Shown piece after piece: positions 17,815 to 25,999 of a DNA stretch of 64,000 nt. Each line of letters starts with the position of its first letter. Within the stretch, counting starts at the first letter, position 1. Where the stretch lies: NCBI RefSeq assembly GCF_011043735.1, contig NZ_JAAKGV010000017.1, forward strand, positions 1 through 64,000. Direction: 5' to 3'. The stretch is from Methylobacterium sp. DB0501. GTDB lineage: Bacteria; Pseudomonadota; Alphaproteobacteria; Rhizobiales; Beijerinckiaceae. The position numbers were made by a program, and so were the translations under genes. The notes below the pieces were generated by a model, which made no database searches, was not told where the DNA came from, and worked only from the letters and a program-made list of their open reading frames with translations.

Positions 17815-18746
17815 TGACCTGGCTATCGGAGAACGGGATCCTCGTCGGGCTCGCCCTGCTCGACGGGCTGTCCTACGCCGCCGCCGTCTTCATGGTGGCG
17901 GTGGGGCTGAACCTGGTGTTCGGCGTGCTGCGGGTGCTCAACGTCGCCCATGGCAGCCTTTACGCCATCGGCGGCTATACGGCCGCGTCGATCGGGCTGT
18001 TCGCCGCCTCGCTCGGCGCACCGCCCTGGCTCGGCCTGCCGATCCTGCTCGCCGCTTCGGTGCTGGTCGGCGTGGTGTTCGGGCCGGTGATCGAGCGGCT
18101 GCTGCTGCGCCGGATGCAGGACCGCGAGCCGGTGCTGCAGCTCCTCGTCACCTTCGCGCTGTTCATGATCCTCGAGGACCTGCAGAAGCTGGTCTGGGGC
18201 GTGCAGCCGGTGGTGTTCGACGCGCCGCTGAAGTGGCTCGGCACCGTCGACGTGCCCTTCGGGACGGATGTCATCCCGTTCACCGCCTACCAGCTCTACG
18301 TGCTGCCGGGGGTGGCGCTCGCCACCTTGGGCGTTCTCGCCTACGTGCTTCGCTACACGCTCACCGGCCGCATGGTCGTGGCGGTGACGGTCGACCGCGA
18401 GGCGGCGCGTGCCATGGGCATCGACGCCGCCAAGGTGACGATGCTCACCTTCACGGTCGGCGCGGCCCTCGCGGCCCTCGGCGGTGCGCTCGCCGCCCCC
18501 ACCGTCTCGCTGGTGCCTGGGGTCGGCGCCTCGACCATCGTGCTCTCCTTCGCCGTGGTGGCGACCGCGGGCCTCGGCCAGATCGAGGGGGCGGCGGTGG
18601 CGGCCCTCCTCATCGGGCTCGGCCGCTCCTTCGCGGTCTACGTGGCTCCCGAATTCGAGGTGGTGGTGCCCTACGCCATCATGGTGGCGGTTCTGCTGTT
18701 CCGGCCGCAGGGGCTGTTCGGCGTGGCGGAGACCCGGCGGATATGA
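17814..18746 (+). CDS. livH: Branched-chain amino acid-type ABC permease (LivH)
   Basis: A 310-residue inner-membrane permease with about eight hydrophobic spans, a LivH-type N-terminus (LLDGLSYAAAVFMVAVGLNLVFGVLRVLNVAHGSLYAIGGY) and the coupling-loop region VDREAARAMGIDAAKVTMLTFTVGAALAALGGALAAP. The start ATG overlaps the binding-protein stop as TGATG, so the two are coupled. It forms the membrane pore with the LivM-type protein encoded next. Confidence 0.93.
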   Translation: MTWLSENGILVGLALLDGLSYAAAVFMVAVGLNLVFGVLRVLNVAHGSLYAIGGYTAASIGLFAASLGAPPWLGLPILLAASVLVGVVFGPVIERLLLRRMQDREPVLQLLVTFALFMILEDLQKLVWGVQPVVFDAPLKWLGTVDVPFGTDVIPFTAYQLYVLPGVALATLGVLAYVLRYTLTGRMVVAVTVDREAARAMGIDAAKVTMLTFTVGAALAALGGALAAPTVSLVPGVGASTIVLSFAVVATAGLGQIEGAAVAALLIGLGRSFAVYVAPEFEVVVPYAIMVAVLLFRPQGLFGVAETRRI

Positions 18747-18777
18747 CCTGCGCTCTCATTCGAGGAGGGGCTGCGCG

Positions 18778-19710
18778 ATGACCCGCCGCTCCGAGACCCT
18801 GCTGGCGCTCGCCGGCGCCGTGCTGATCCTCGTCCTCGCCTATGCGGTGCCGTGGCTGCGCTTCGTGCTCACCATCGCGCTCGCCAAGGGGCTGGCGGTG
18901 CTGGGCATCCTGCTCCTGCTGCGGGCCGGCCAGGTCAGCTTCGGCCACGCGCTCTACCTGGCCCTCGCCGCCTATACGGTGGCGTTCGGGGCGGTCGTGG
19001 TGCCGGAAGCCCTGTTGCTCCTGCCCGCCGCGGCCCTGCTCGCGGGCGTGGTCGGCCTGCTGATCGGCCTGTTCGTGGTGCGCTACCGCGAGATCTTCTT
19101 CGGCATGCTGAATCTCGCCCTCAGCATGGTGTTCTACTCGGTGCTGGAAAAATTCTACGCGCTCACCCACGGCGCCGACGGCATCCGGCTCCCGCCCGTC
19201 ACCGTCCTCGGCCGGCCGCTCGCCGGAGAATCGGGCGAGTGGACGGTGCTGGGCATGGCCCTCGTCCTGGCCCTCGTCTGCGGCGCCCTGGTGCGGGTGG
19301 CCCTGGCCTCGCCGCTCGGCGAGGCGCTCGCCGGCATCAAGACCCGCGAGACCCGGCTCGACTTCATGGGCGTATCGCCCAAGCGCGTGCTGCTCGCGGC
19401 TTACGTCGCTTCGGCCGTGATGGCGGGATTGGCCGGCGCGATCATCGCGCTGACCACCCGGCACGTCACCCCGGCGCTCAGCTACTGGACCACCTCCGGC
19501 GAACTGGTCTTCATCGCGATCCTCGGCGGCGCCGGCAGCGTGATCGGGCCGTTTCTCGGGGCGGCGGCCTACGAGCTGACCCGGGTCTATGCCGCGGCCA
19601 CCTTCGCCAATGCCTGGCAGCTGGTTCTCGGCCTCGTGCTGCTCGGTGTCATCGTGTTCGCGCCGGGCGGGATCTGGGGGATGATCACGAGCCGCAGGAG
19701 GGCCGCATGA
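18778..19710 (+). CDS. livM: Branched-chain amino acid-type ABC permease (LivM)
   Basis: A 310-residue membrane protein. LivM features are GLAVLGILLLLRAGQVSFGHALYLALAAY, the cytoplasmic EALAGIKTRETRLDFMGVSPKRVLLAAYVASAVMAGLAGAI and the C-terminal FIAILGGAGSVIGPFLGAAAYE. GAGGAGG lies upstream of the ATG. Its stop overlaps the ATPase start by 4 bp (ATGA). It is the partner of the preceding LivH permease. Confidence 0.93.
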   Translation: MTRRSETLLALAGAVLILVLAYAVPWLRFVLTIALAKGLAVLGILLLLRAGQVSFGHALYLALAAYTVAFGAVVVPEALLLLPAAALLAGVVGLLIGLFVVRYREIFFGMLNLALSMVFYSVLEKFYALTHGADGIRLPPVTVLGRPLAGESGEWTVLGMALVLALVCGALVRVALASPLGEALAGIKTRETRLDFMGVSPKRVLLAAYVASAVMAGLAGAIIALTTRHVTPALSYWTTSGELVFIAILGGAGSVIGPFLGAAAYELTRVYAAATFANAWQLVLGLVLLGVIVFAPGGIWGMITSRRRAA

Positions 19711-20477
19711 CCGCTCTGCTCCAGGCTAGGGGTCTGCGCCTCGCCTTCGGCGGCCTCAAGGCCGCCGACGGGATCGACCTCGACGTCGAGGCGGGCGAGT
19801 TCCTGGCCATCATCGGCCCGAACGGCGCCGGCAAGACCACCTTCATCAACATGACGACCGGCTATCTCAAGCCGCAGGGCGGCTCGATCGCCTTCGAGGG
19901 CAAGCCGATCCTCGGCCTGTCGCCGCGGCGCATCGTCGGACTCGGCGTCGCGCGCAGCTTCCAGCTGCCGCAGCTCTTCACCGAGCACACGGTGCTGCAG
20001 AACGTGGCTCTGGCGGTCGCGGCCCGCGAGGGCGTGTGGTCGGTGCTGAACCCGTTGCTGCGCCCGCGCTTCCGCGACGAGGCGGCGGAGCTGATCGGGC
20101 GCTTCGGCCTCACCCGCATCGCCGAGGTGCGGGCCGACGCCCTCAACGAGGGCGCCCGCAAGCTCGTCGACATCGCCATGGCGGTGGCGCTCCGCCCCCG
20201 TCTCCTCCTGATGGACGAGCCGACGAGCGGCGTCGCGGCGGCCGAGAAGATGGGCATCGTCGAGACCCTGGTCCGGGTCCTGCGCGAGGCGGGCGTGACG
20301 GCGGTGTTCGTGGAGCACGACATGGAGGTGGTCGGGCGCTTCGCCGACCGGGTCGCGGTCTGGGGCCAGGGCCGCATCGCGGCGCTCGGCCCGCCGTCCC
20401 AGATCCTCAACGATCCGGAGGTGCAGCGCACGGTGATCGGCATCGCACCCGCGGGAGGCGCCCATGCTGCGGCTTGA
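19707..20477 (+). CDS. livG: Branched-chain amino acid-type ABC ATPase (LivG)
   Basis: A 256-residue ATPase with Walker A GPNGAGKT, the LivG-specific VARSFQLPQLFTEHTVLQNV Q-loop region, Walker B LLLMDEPTSGVAAAEK and switch AVFVEHDMEVV. The signature is NEGARKLVDIAMA, a degenerate LSGGQ of the kind seen in some members of this family. It overlaps both neighbours: 4 bp with the permease and 14 bp with the second ATPase gene. Confidence 0.93.
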   Translation: MTALLQARGLRLAFGGLKAADGIDLDVEAGEFLAIIGPNGAGKTTFINMTTGYLKPQGGSIAFEGKPILGLSPRRIVGLGVARSFQLPQLFTEHTVLQNVALAVAAREGVWSVLNPLLRPRFRDEAAELIGRFGLTRIAEVRADALNEGARKLVDIAMAVALRPRLLLMDEPTSGVAAAEKMGIVETLVRVLREAGVTAVFVEHDMEVVGRFADRVAVWGQGRIAALGPPSQILNDPEVQRTVIGIAPAGGAHAAA

Positions 20478-21120
20478 GGGGGCGGCGGTCGAGATCGCCG
20501 GGGCGCCGGTCCTGCGCGGGGTCTCGCTCCAGGTGCCGCCGGGCGGGCGCGTGGCCCTGATCGGCCGCAACGGCGCCGGCAAGACCACGACGCTCCGCGC
20601 CCTGATGGGACTCCTCCCCTTGCAGGCCGGCCGGCTCGTCCTCGACGGGCAGGAGGCCGGCACCGTGCCGGCGCATCACCGCGCCCGTCTCGGCATCGGC
20701 TATGCCCCGGAGGAGCGCAAGCTGTTCGGCAGCTTCACGGTGCAGGACAACCTGCTGCTGCCGGCCCAGGTGCTGAGCCTGCCCAAGGCCGAGGTCTCCC
20801 GGCGGCTCGACGCCGTCTACACCCTGTTGCCGGAGCTCAAGGATTTCGCCCCCCGCAAGGCGGCGGGCCTGTCGGGCGGCCAGGGCAAGATGGTGGCGCT
20901 CGGTCGCGCCCTGATGGTCGGCACCCGCGCGGTGCTCCTCGACGAGCCGTTCCAGGGCCTCGCCCCGGCCCTGGCGCTCCGCTACGCCGAGGCCCTGGCA
21001 CGCCTGCGGGCAGCCCTCCCCGACGTCGCGATCCTCATCACCGAGAGCAGCCCGGACCTGCTGCGGGCGCTCGTCGACACCACCATCCAGATCGAGCGCG
21101 GCGAGATCTCGGCCGCCTGA
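20464..21120 (+). CDS. livF: Branched-chain amino acid-type ABC ATPase (LivF)
   Basis: A 218-residue ATPase with Walker A GRNGAGKT, the LivF-specific GIGYAPEERKLFGSFTVQDNL, signature LSGGQGKM and Walker B VLLDEPFQGLAPALALR. The H-loop is replaced by LITESSPDLL with no histidine at the usual spot, so this subunit may contribute a degenerate ATP site. It is slightly shorter than typical LivF (about 235). It pairs with the preceding LivG in the same operon. Confidence 0.9.
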   Translation: MLRLEGAAVEIAGAPVLRGVSLQVPPGGRVALIGRNGAGKTTTLRALMGLLPLQAGRLVLDGQEAGTVPAHHRARLGIGYAPEERKLFGSFTVQDNLLLPAQVLSLPKAEVSRRLDAVYTLLPELKDFAPRKAAGLSGGQGKMVALGRALMVGTRAVLLDEPFQGLAPALALRYAEALARLRAALPDVAILITESSPDLLRALVDTTIQIERGEISAA

Positions 21121-21138
21121 CGTAGAAGGAGTGATTCC

Positions 21139-21888
21139 ATGAGGCTGAACGGCAAGGTCGCGATCGTCACCGGCGCCGGCGGCGGCTTCGGCGAGGGCAT
21201 CGCCCGGCGCTACGCCGAGGAAGGCGCCAAGGTCGCGGTGCTCGATCTGCGCGGCGACGCCGCCGAGCGGGTGGCCAAGGACATCGGCGCGTCGGCGATC
21301 GCCATCGCGGCGGATGTCGGCAGCGCCGAGGACGTGCAGGCAGCGGTCGCGCGCACCACCGAGGCCTTCGGCACGCCCCACATCCTCGTCAACAATGCCG
21401 GCACCACCCACCGCAACCAGCCGTTGATGGAGGTCGACGAGGAGGCCTTCGACCGGGTCTTTCGGGTCAACGTGAAGTCGATCTTCCACTTCGTCCGGGC
21501 GCTCGCCCCGGCGATGCGCGACAATGGCGGCGGCGTGATCCTGAATGTCGGCTCGACCGCCGGCATCCGGCCGCGGCCGGGCCTGACCTGGTACAACGCC
21601 TCGAAGGGCGCGGTGAACCTGATGTCGAAGTCGCTGGCCGTCGAACTGGCGCCGTGGAAGATCCGCGTCAACGCGCTCTGCCCGGTGATGGGGGAGACCG
21701 GCCTGCTCGAAGCCTTCATGGGCGTGCCGGATACGCCGGAGAACCGTGCGAAGTTCGTCGCCACGATCCCGCTCGGCCGGATGTCCCGGGCCTCCGACAT
21801 CGCCAACGTGGCGCTCTTCCTCGCCTCCGACGAGGCCGAGTTCATCACCGGCGTCGAGATGCCGATCGACGGCGGCCGGACGGTCTGA
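21139..21888 (+). CDS. Short-chain dehydrogenase/reductase (FabG-like SDR)
   Basis: A 249-residue classical SDR. The NAD(P) site is VTGAGGGFGEGIARRY (residues 10-25), NNAG lies near residue 88, the catalytic Ser is in VGSTAG and YNASKG supplies the Tyr/Lys pair. The C-terminus GVEMPIDGGRTV is the standard SDR ending. An Asp after strand 2 (VLDLRGD) favours NAD over NADP. AAGGAG sits before the ATG, 18 bases after the ABC ATPase gene, so it is likely co-transcribed. It may oxidise the hydroxy compound imported by that transporter; the substrate is unknown. Confidence 0.92.
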   Translation: MRLNGKVAIVTGAGGGFGEGIARRYAEEGAKVAVLDLRGDAAERVAKDIGASAIAIAADVGSAEDVQAAVARTTEAFGTPHILVNNAGTTHRNQPLMEVDEEAFDRVFRVNVKSIFHFVRALAPAMRDNGGGVILNVGSTAGIRPRPGLTWYNASKGAVNLMSKSLAVELAPWKIRVNALCPVMGETGLLEAFMGVPDTPENRAKFVATIPLGRMSRASDIANVALFLASDEAEFITGVEMPIDGGRTV

Positions 21889-21898
21889 TCCCGGCAAC

Positions 21899-21932
21899 GG
21901 GCCCGCATCCCCCGGTCCGGGGATGCGGGCCC
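21899..21932. terminator. Perfect 14-bp hairpin between convergent genes
   Basis: GGGCCCGCATCCCC (21899-21912) pairs perfectly with GGGGATGCGGGCCC (21919-21932) across a six-base loop. It lies in the short gap between the convergent SDR and phasin genes and likely serves as a shared terminator. No T tract follows. Confidence 0.7.
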
Positions 21933-21937
21933 GCGCG

Positions 21938-22549
21938 TCAGCGCGAGGCCGGCAGCGGCTTCACGCTGGCGCAGATCTGCCCGACCTCCTCGAAGGCGCG
22001 CAGCGACGTCTCGGCGACGGTGCGGGCATCCTCGACCAGGCTCTGCACGGTCTCGCGCATCATCTCGCTCTGGATCATCGAGAATTCCTGCATCGTGCGG
22101 GCGCCTGCGAGCCGCTTCAGGTCCTCCAGGTTGCGCTGCCAGCGCTTCTGGCCGAGTTCGACCGAGCTGCGCCAGGCATCCTGCATCGCATGCGTCATCA
22201 CCGTGCCGCAGCGGCCGACGGCGTCCGAGTTCTTCCGCGCCTGCGCGGCGAACCGCTCGCCGTCCTCGCTGCCGACGCCCATCGTCCGCGACAGTCGCTC
22301 GTTGAACTCGCGCGCCGTCCGCGAGACCGTCTCGACGCCCATCTGTACGATCTGCTGCGTCGTATCCGCGGTGCGTCCTTGCAGCGCGCCCGCCTGATCC
22401 ATGGTGTCCTTGGCGAGGTCGGCCATCCGGGAAGCCTGCTCGGCGGCGGTGTCGAGCCCGCCGGACGCCCCGTCCTGAACGCCCTTCGTCGCCTCGGCCT
22501 TCGTGGTCTCGGTCTTCCTGGCCTGTTCGGAATGCTGGGTCGCAGCCAT
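21938..22549 (-). CDS. Phasin-family protein
   Basis: A 203-residue hydrophilic helical protein without signal peptide. The N-terminal 40 residues are low-complexity and charged. Amphipathic helices with phasin-like spacing follow (EQASRMADLAKDTMDQAGALQ, GVETVSRTAREFNERLSR, LEDLKRLAGARTMQEFSMIQSEMMRETVQSLVEDARTVAETSL). The final TMQEFSMIQSEMMRE section is the most typical phasin element. Phasins coat polyhydroxybutyrate granules, which Methylobacterium species accumulate. It stands alone with an AT-rich promoter region upstream. Confidence 0.85.
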   Translation of the reverse strand: MAATQHSEQARKTETTKAEATKGVQDGASGGLDTAAEQASRMADLAKDTMDQAGALQGRTADTTQQIVQMGVETVSRTAREFNERLSRTMGVGSEDGERFAAQARKNSDAVGRCGTVMTHAMQDAWRSSVELGQKRWQRNLEDLKRLAGARTMQEFSMIQSEMMRETVQSLVEDARTVAETSLRAFEEVGQICASVKPLPASR

Positions 22550-22844
22550 GTGGATACTCCTCGTCGTCCGTCTGACGATCTCCTTCGGCCCCTGCTCTCC
22601 CTGGGACGGTATTCGCTCCGATATTTTTTGATTTATTTATCGACGTGCCGGCTATCTTTTAATTATCGACACGCTGTGGTTTAAAGACATCCGGAATTCG
22701 GCTGCGACAACATAAGTTATTGTTGGAAATTTTCCGCCTTGATCGGATTTGCGGATGCACCGATGCGGTGGGCTCGACGATCGAGATCGCCGGCCCAATC
22801 CACCAAGCCCGGGCCGCCGTCCCGCGGGAGCGGGACGGAACGCC
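22550..22844. promoter_or_regulatory. AT-rich intergenic region upstream of the phasin gene
   Basis: A 295-base gap with a clearly AT-rich core at about 22617-22735, unusual in this GC-rich window. It contains TTATCGACGTG and TTATCGACACG as near-direct repeats about 28 bases apart. It should hold the phasin promoter. No reading frame here looks real. Confidence 0.5.
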
Positions 22845-23951
22845 TCACGCCGCCCGCGCCTCGAAGTCGATCCGCGGGTCGATCCAGCTATAGGTCAGGT
22901 CGGAGATCAGGTTCACCACCAGCCCCAGGAGCGAGAAGATGTAGAGGTTCGCGAACACCACCGGGTAGTCTCGGTTCACGATCGATTCGAACGACAGCAG
23001 CCCGAGCCCGTCGAGGCTGAAGATGGTCTCGATCAGGAGCGAGCCGGCGAAGAAGGCCGAGATGAACGCGCCGGGAAAGCCCGCCACCACGATCAGCATC
23101 GCGTTGCGGAAGACGTGGCCGTAGAGCACCTGGCGCTCGGACAGTCCCTTCATCCGCGCCGTCAGCACGTATTGCTTGCGGATCTCGTCGAGGAACGAGT
23201 TCTTGGTGAGCAAGGTCGAGGTGGCGAAGGCCCCGATCGCCATGGCGATGATCGGCAGGGTGATGTGCCAGAGGTAATCCGTCACCTTGTGCCAGAGCGG
23301 GAAGGTCGACCAGCCCTCGCTGGTCAGGCCGCGCAAGGGAAAGATCTGCCAGAACGAGCCGCCGGCAAACAGCACGATCAGCAGGATCGCGAACAGGAAG
23401 CCCGGAATCGCGTAGCCGACGATGACGACGCCCGACGTCCAGACGTCGAAGGGCGAGCCGTCGCGCACCGCCTTGCGGATGCCGAGCGGGATCGAGATCG
23501 CGTAGGAGATCAGCGTCATCCAGAGGCCCAAGCTGATCGAGACCGGCAGCTTCTCGCGGATCAGCTGCAGCACAGAGACATCGCGGAAGTAACTCTTACC
23601 GAAATCGAAGCGGGCATAGTCCCACAGCATCTTCAGGAAGCGCTCGGGCGCCGGCTTGTCGAAGCCGAATTGCTGCTCCAGCCGCTTGATGAAGGCCGGG
23701 TCGAGCCCCTGCGCGCCGCGGTAGCGCGAATTCGATTCCCCTCCCCCGGCCTGCGCCGTGCCGCCGCGCCCGGCGAGGTCGCCGCCGCCGCCGGTGACCC
23801 GGGACATCGTGGTGTTCTGGCCCTGGAGCTGGGCGAGCACCCGCTCGACCGGCCCGCCGGGGGCGAACTGCACGATCACGAAGGAGATCAGCATGATCCC
23901 GAAAATGGTCGGGATCATCAGGAGGAGGCGGCGGATGAGGTAGGCAGCCAT
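22845..23951 (-). CDS. yejB: YejB-type oligopeptide/microcin C ABC transporter permease
   Basis: A 368-residue inner-membrane permease closely following E. coli YejB in order of motifs: AYLIRRLLLMIPTIFGIMLI, FVIVQFAPGGPVE, SNSRYRGAQGLDP, GFDKPAPERFLKMLWDYARFDFG, SYFRDVSVLQLI, LPVSISLGLW, YAIPGFLFAILLIVLFAGGS, TKNSFLDEIRKQYVLTARMKG and a C-terminal WIDPRIDFEAR. A glycine-rich insert (TGGGGDLAGRGG) sits in the first periplasmic loop, as in relatives. The expected YejE permease and YejF ATPase genes are absent downstream, where an intergenic region and a phasin gene follow. Confidence 0.93.
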   Translation of the reverse strand: MAAYLIRRLLLMIPTIFGIMLISFVIVQFAPGGPVERVLAQLQGQNTTMSRVTGGGGDLAGRGGTAQAGGGESNSRYRGAQGLDPAFIKRLEQQFGFDKPAPERFLKMLWDYARFDFGKSYFRDVSVLQLIREKLPVSISLGLWMTLISYAISIPLGIRKAVRDGSPFDVWTSGVVIVGYAIPGFLFAILLIVLFAGGSFWQIFPLRGLTSEGWSTFPLWHKVTDYLWHITLPIIAMAIGAFATSTLLTKNSFLDEIRKQYVLTARMKGLSERQVLYGHVFRNAMLIVVAGFPGAFISAFFAGSLLIETIFSLDGLGLLSFESIVNRDYPVVFANLYIFSLLGLVVNLISDLTYSWIDPRIDFEARAA

Positions 23952-24040
23952 CGGGGCGGGCTTCCAGTGGAGTGCTTCGCGAGAGCATCTTCCGACGACG
24001 CGGATACCGGTTCGTCTCGGAAGATGCGGCAAAATCAAAT

Positions 24041-24087
24041 GCCTGGAGCCCCGCCCGATCGCTTGGCAATCGGGCGGGGCTCCAGGC
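24041..24087 (-). terminator. 19-bp perfect hairpin between yejA-like and yejB genes
   Basis: GCCTGGAGCCCCGCCCGAT (24041-24059) pairs perfectly with its reverse complement at 24069-24087 around a nine-base loop. It lies between a binding-protein gene and its permease gene, where such stems often stabilise the upstream mRNA or reduce read-through so that binding protein is made in excess. Confidence 0.65.
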
Positions 24088-24125
24088 GGGACCCGGTTTC
24101 GCTCAGGTGCCGCGGGCTCGTGCGG

Positions 24126-24155
24126 CAATGGCCGGGAGCGGGCTCCCGGCCATTG
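24126..24155 (-). terminator. 14-bp perfect hairpin directly after the yejA-like stop
   Basis: CAATGGCCGGGAGC (24126-24139) and GCTCCCGGCCATTG (24142-24155) form a perfect stem with a two-base centre, starting three bases after the binding-protein gene. Together with the 19-bp stem 40 bases further on it makes a double hairpin before yejB. Confidence 0.65.
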
Positions 24156-24157
24156 CC

Positions 24158-25999
24158 TCAGGTCCGTCCGATCTTTCGCGCCTTCGCGGCGTCGTGCCAC
24201 CACAGGGCCGGAACGCCGAGGCCGTATTTCGGCAAGTCGCGCGGCCGGCCGTAGAGGTCCCAGAGGGCGAGGCGGTGGGTGGCGCCGTACCACATCGGCA
24301 CCCAGTAGCGCCCGGCCCGCAGCACCCGGTCGAGCGCCCGGCAGGCGGTGGTGAGGTCCGCCCGCGAGGCGGCGTCGGCGATGCGGTCGAGCATCGCGTC
24401 GGCGGCCGGGTTCTCGATGCCCGCGAGGTTCTGCGAGCCCGCCAGCGTGGCGGCACGGCTGCCATAGACCTCGCGCAGGGCCGCGCCCGGGGTGACCGAA
24501 CCGCCGAAGCGCGCGGAGACCACGTCGAAGTCGAAATCCTTGAGCCGCGCCTGGTACTGCGCCGCATCGACGAGGCGCGAACTCGCCCGGATGCCGAGCA
24601 GGCTCAGGTTCTTGATGTAGGATTGCAGCAACGGCTGGAACACCGGCGAGGAATCCAGGAACTCGAAGGCGATCGGCTGGCCGTCCGGCAGCTTCATCAC
24701 CCCGCCGTCGCGGGTGCAGCCGGCCTGGCGCAAGAGCGTGTCGGCCCGGCGCAGCAGCGCCCGGTCCTGGCCCGACCCGTCCGAGCGCGGCGGCGACCAC
24801 GGCTCGCCGAACACCTCGTCGGGCACTTTTCCCCGGAACGGTTCGAGGAGCGCCAGCTCGCCCGGTGAGGGCAGGCCTTCCGCCTTCAGGTCGGAATTCT
24901 CGAAGAACGAGGCGGTGCGCTTGTAGGCGCCGTACATCAGGTTCTGGTTCGACCACTCGAAGTCGAAGGCGAGCCCGATCGCCTCACGGATGCGGGGATC
25001 GCGGAAGACGGGTCGGCGGGCGTTGAGGAACCAGCCTTGCGTGCCCGACGGTGTGGCATCGGGCACGGTCTCGCGCTTGACGCGGCCTTCCTGCGCGGCC
25101 GGGAAGTCGTAGCCGGTGGCCCAGACCCGGGCGGTGAATTCCTCGCGCCAGGTGAAGGTGCCGGCCTTGAACGCCTCGAACGCCACGTCGCGATCGCGAA
25201 AATACTCGTAGCGGATCTCGCCGAAATTGTTCTGGCCGACCGTCACCGGCAGGTCGGCGCCCCAGTAATCGGCGACGCGCTCGAAGGCGATGAAGCGCCC
25301 GACCTCGAAGCGCGCCACCCGATAGGGCCCGGAGGCGAGCGGCGGCTCGAGCGTCGAGGCCTCGAAGTCGCGGCCGCGGTAATAGGCCTCGGAGAAGATC
25401 GGCAGTTCGGCGACGATCAGCGGCAGGTCGCGGCTGCGGTCGGGGGCGAAGCGCACCGTGACCGCGTCGTCGCCCTCCGGGCTCACCCCGGCGACGTCGC
25501 GCAGAACCGCGGCGATCCGCGGATGGCCCTTCTCCTTCAGCGTCAGGATCGAGAAGGCGACGTCGCGGGCAGTCAGCCGCGAGCCGTCGTGGAACCGGGC
25601 TTGAGGCCGGAGTGAGAACCGGTAGGCCTGCCCATCCTCGCTCACCGTCACGCCGCGGGCGACGAGGCCGTAGAGCGCGTCCGGCTCGTCGAGGGCCCGG
25701 ACCATCAGGCTGTCGAAGGTCAGGTCCATGCCGGCGGCGCCGTCGCCCTTCAGCACATAGATGTTGAGGGTGTTGAAGGTCTCGAAGGCCTGGTTGCCGG
25801 TGGTGCTCGAGAGCTGTGCCGCGAAGGTTCCGCCCTTCGGCGCCAGGGGGTCGACGTAGTCGAAGCGCGGGAAGTCGGGCGGGTATTTCAGGTCGCCGAA
25901 GCTCGACAGGCCGTGACGCTCGGGCGTGTCCGCGAAGGCCGGGAGGCGGGAGGCGACGAGCGCCGCCCCGCTCCCGGCCAGGAAGCTGCGCCGGCGCAT
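24158..25999 (-). CDS. YejA-like extracellular solute-binding protein (family 5), second copy
   Basis: A 613-residue peptide/oligopeptide binding protein. The Tat-type signal is MRRRSFLAGSGAALVASRLPAFA. YejA features include HGLSSFGDLKYPPDFPRFDYVDPLAPKGG, QAYRFSLRPQARFHDGSRLTARDVAFS, IREAIGLAFDFEWSNQNLMYG and a C-terminal tryptophan-rich tail. The ATG at 25999 shares its A with the upstream stop (TGATG), so translation is coupled to the preceding homologous gene. The two proteins are paralogues in tandem, each probably feeding YejB-type permeases with different ligands. Confidence 0.92.
   Translation of the reverse strand: MRRRSFLAGSGAALVASRLPAFADTPERHGLSSFGDLKYPPDFPRFDYVDPLAPKGGTFAAQLSSTTGNQAFETFNTLNIYVLKGDGAAGMDLTFDSLMVRALDEPDALYGLVARGVTVSEDGQAYRFSLRPQARFHDGSRLTARDVAFSILTLKEKGHPRIAAVLRDVAGVSPEGDDAVTVRFAPDRSRDLPLIVAELPIFSEAYYRGRDFEASTLEPPLASGPYRVARFEVGRFIAFERVADYWGADLPVTVGQNNFGEIRYEYFRDRDVAFEAFKAGTFTWREEFTARVWATGYDFPAAQEGRVKRETVPDATPSGTQGWFLNARRPVFRDPRIREAIGLAFDFEWSNQNLMYGAYKRTASFFENSDLKAEGLPSPGELALLEPFRGKVPDEVFGEPWSPPRSDGSGQDRALLRRADTLLRQAGCTRDGGVMKLPDGQPIAFEFLDSSPVFQPLLQSYIKNLSLLGIRASSRLVDAAQYQARLKDFDFDVVSARFGGSVTPGAALREVYGSRAATLAGSQNLAGIENPAADAMLDRIADAASRADLTTACRALDRVLRAGRYWVPMWYGATHRLALWDLYGRPRDLPKYGLGVPALWWHDAAKARKIGRT

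Noticed and set aside
22850..24254. Long plus-strand frame over yejB
   Set aside because: Antisense to a permease that matches YejB along its whole length, with no recognisable domain in the plus-strand translation.
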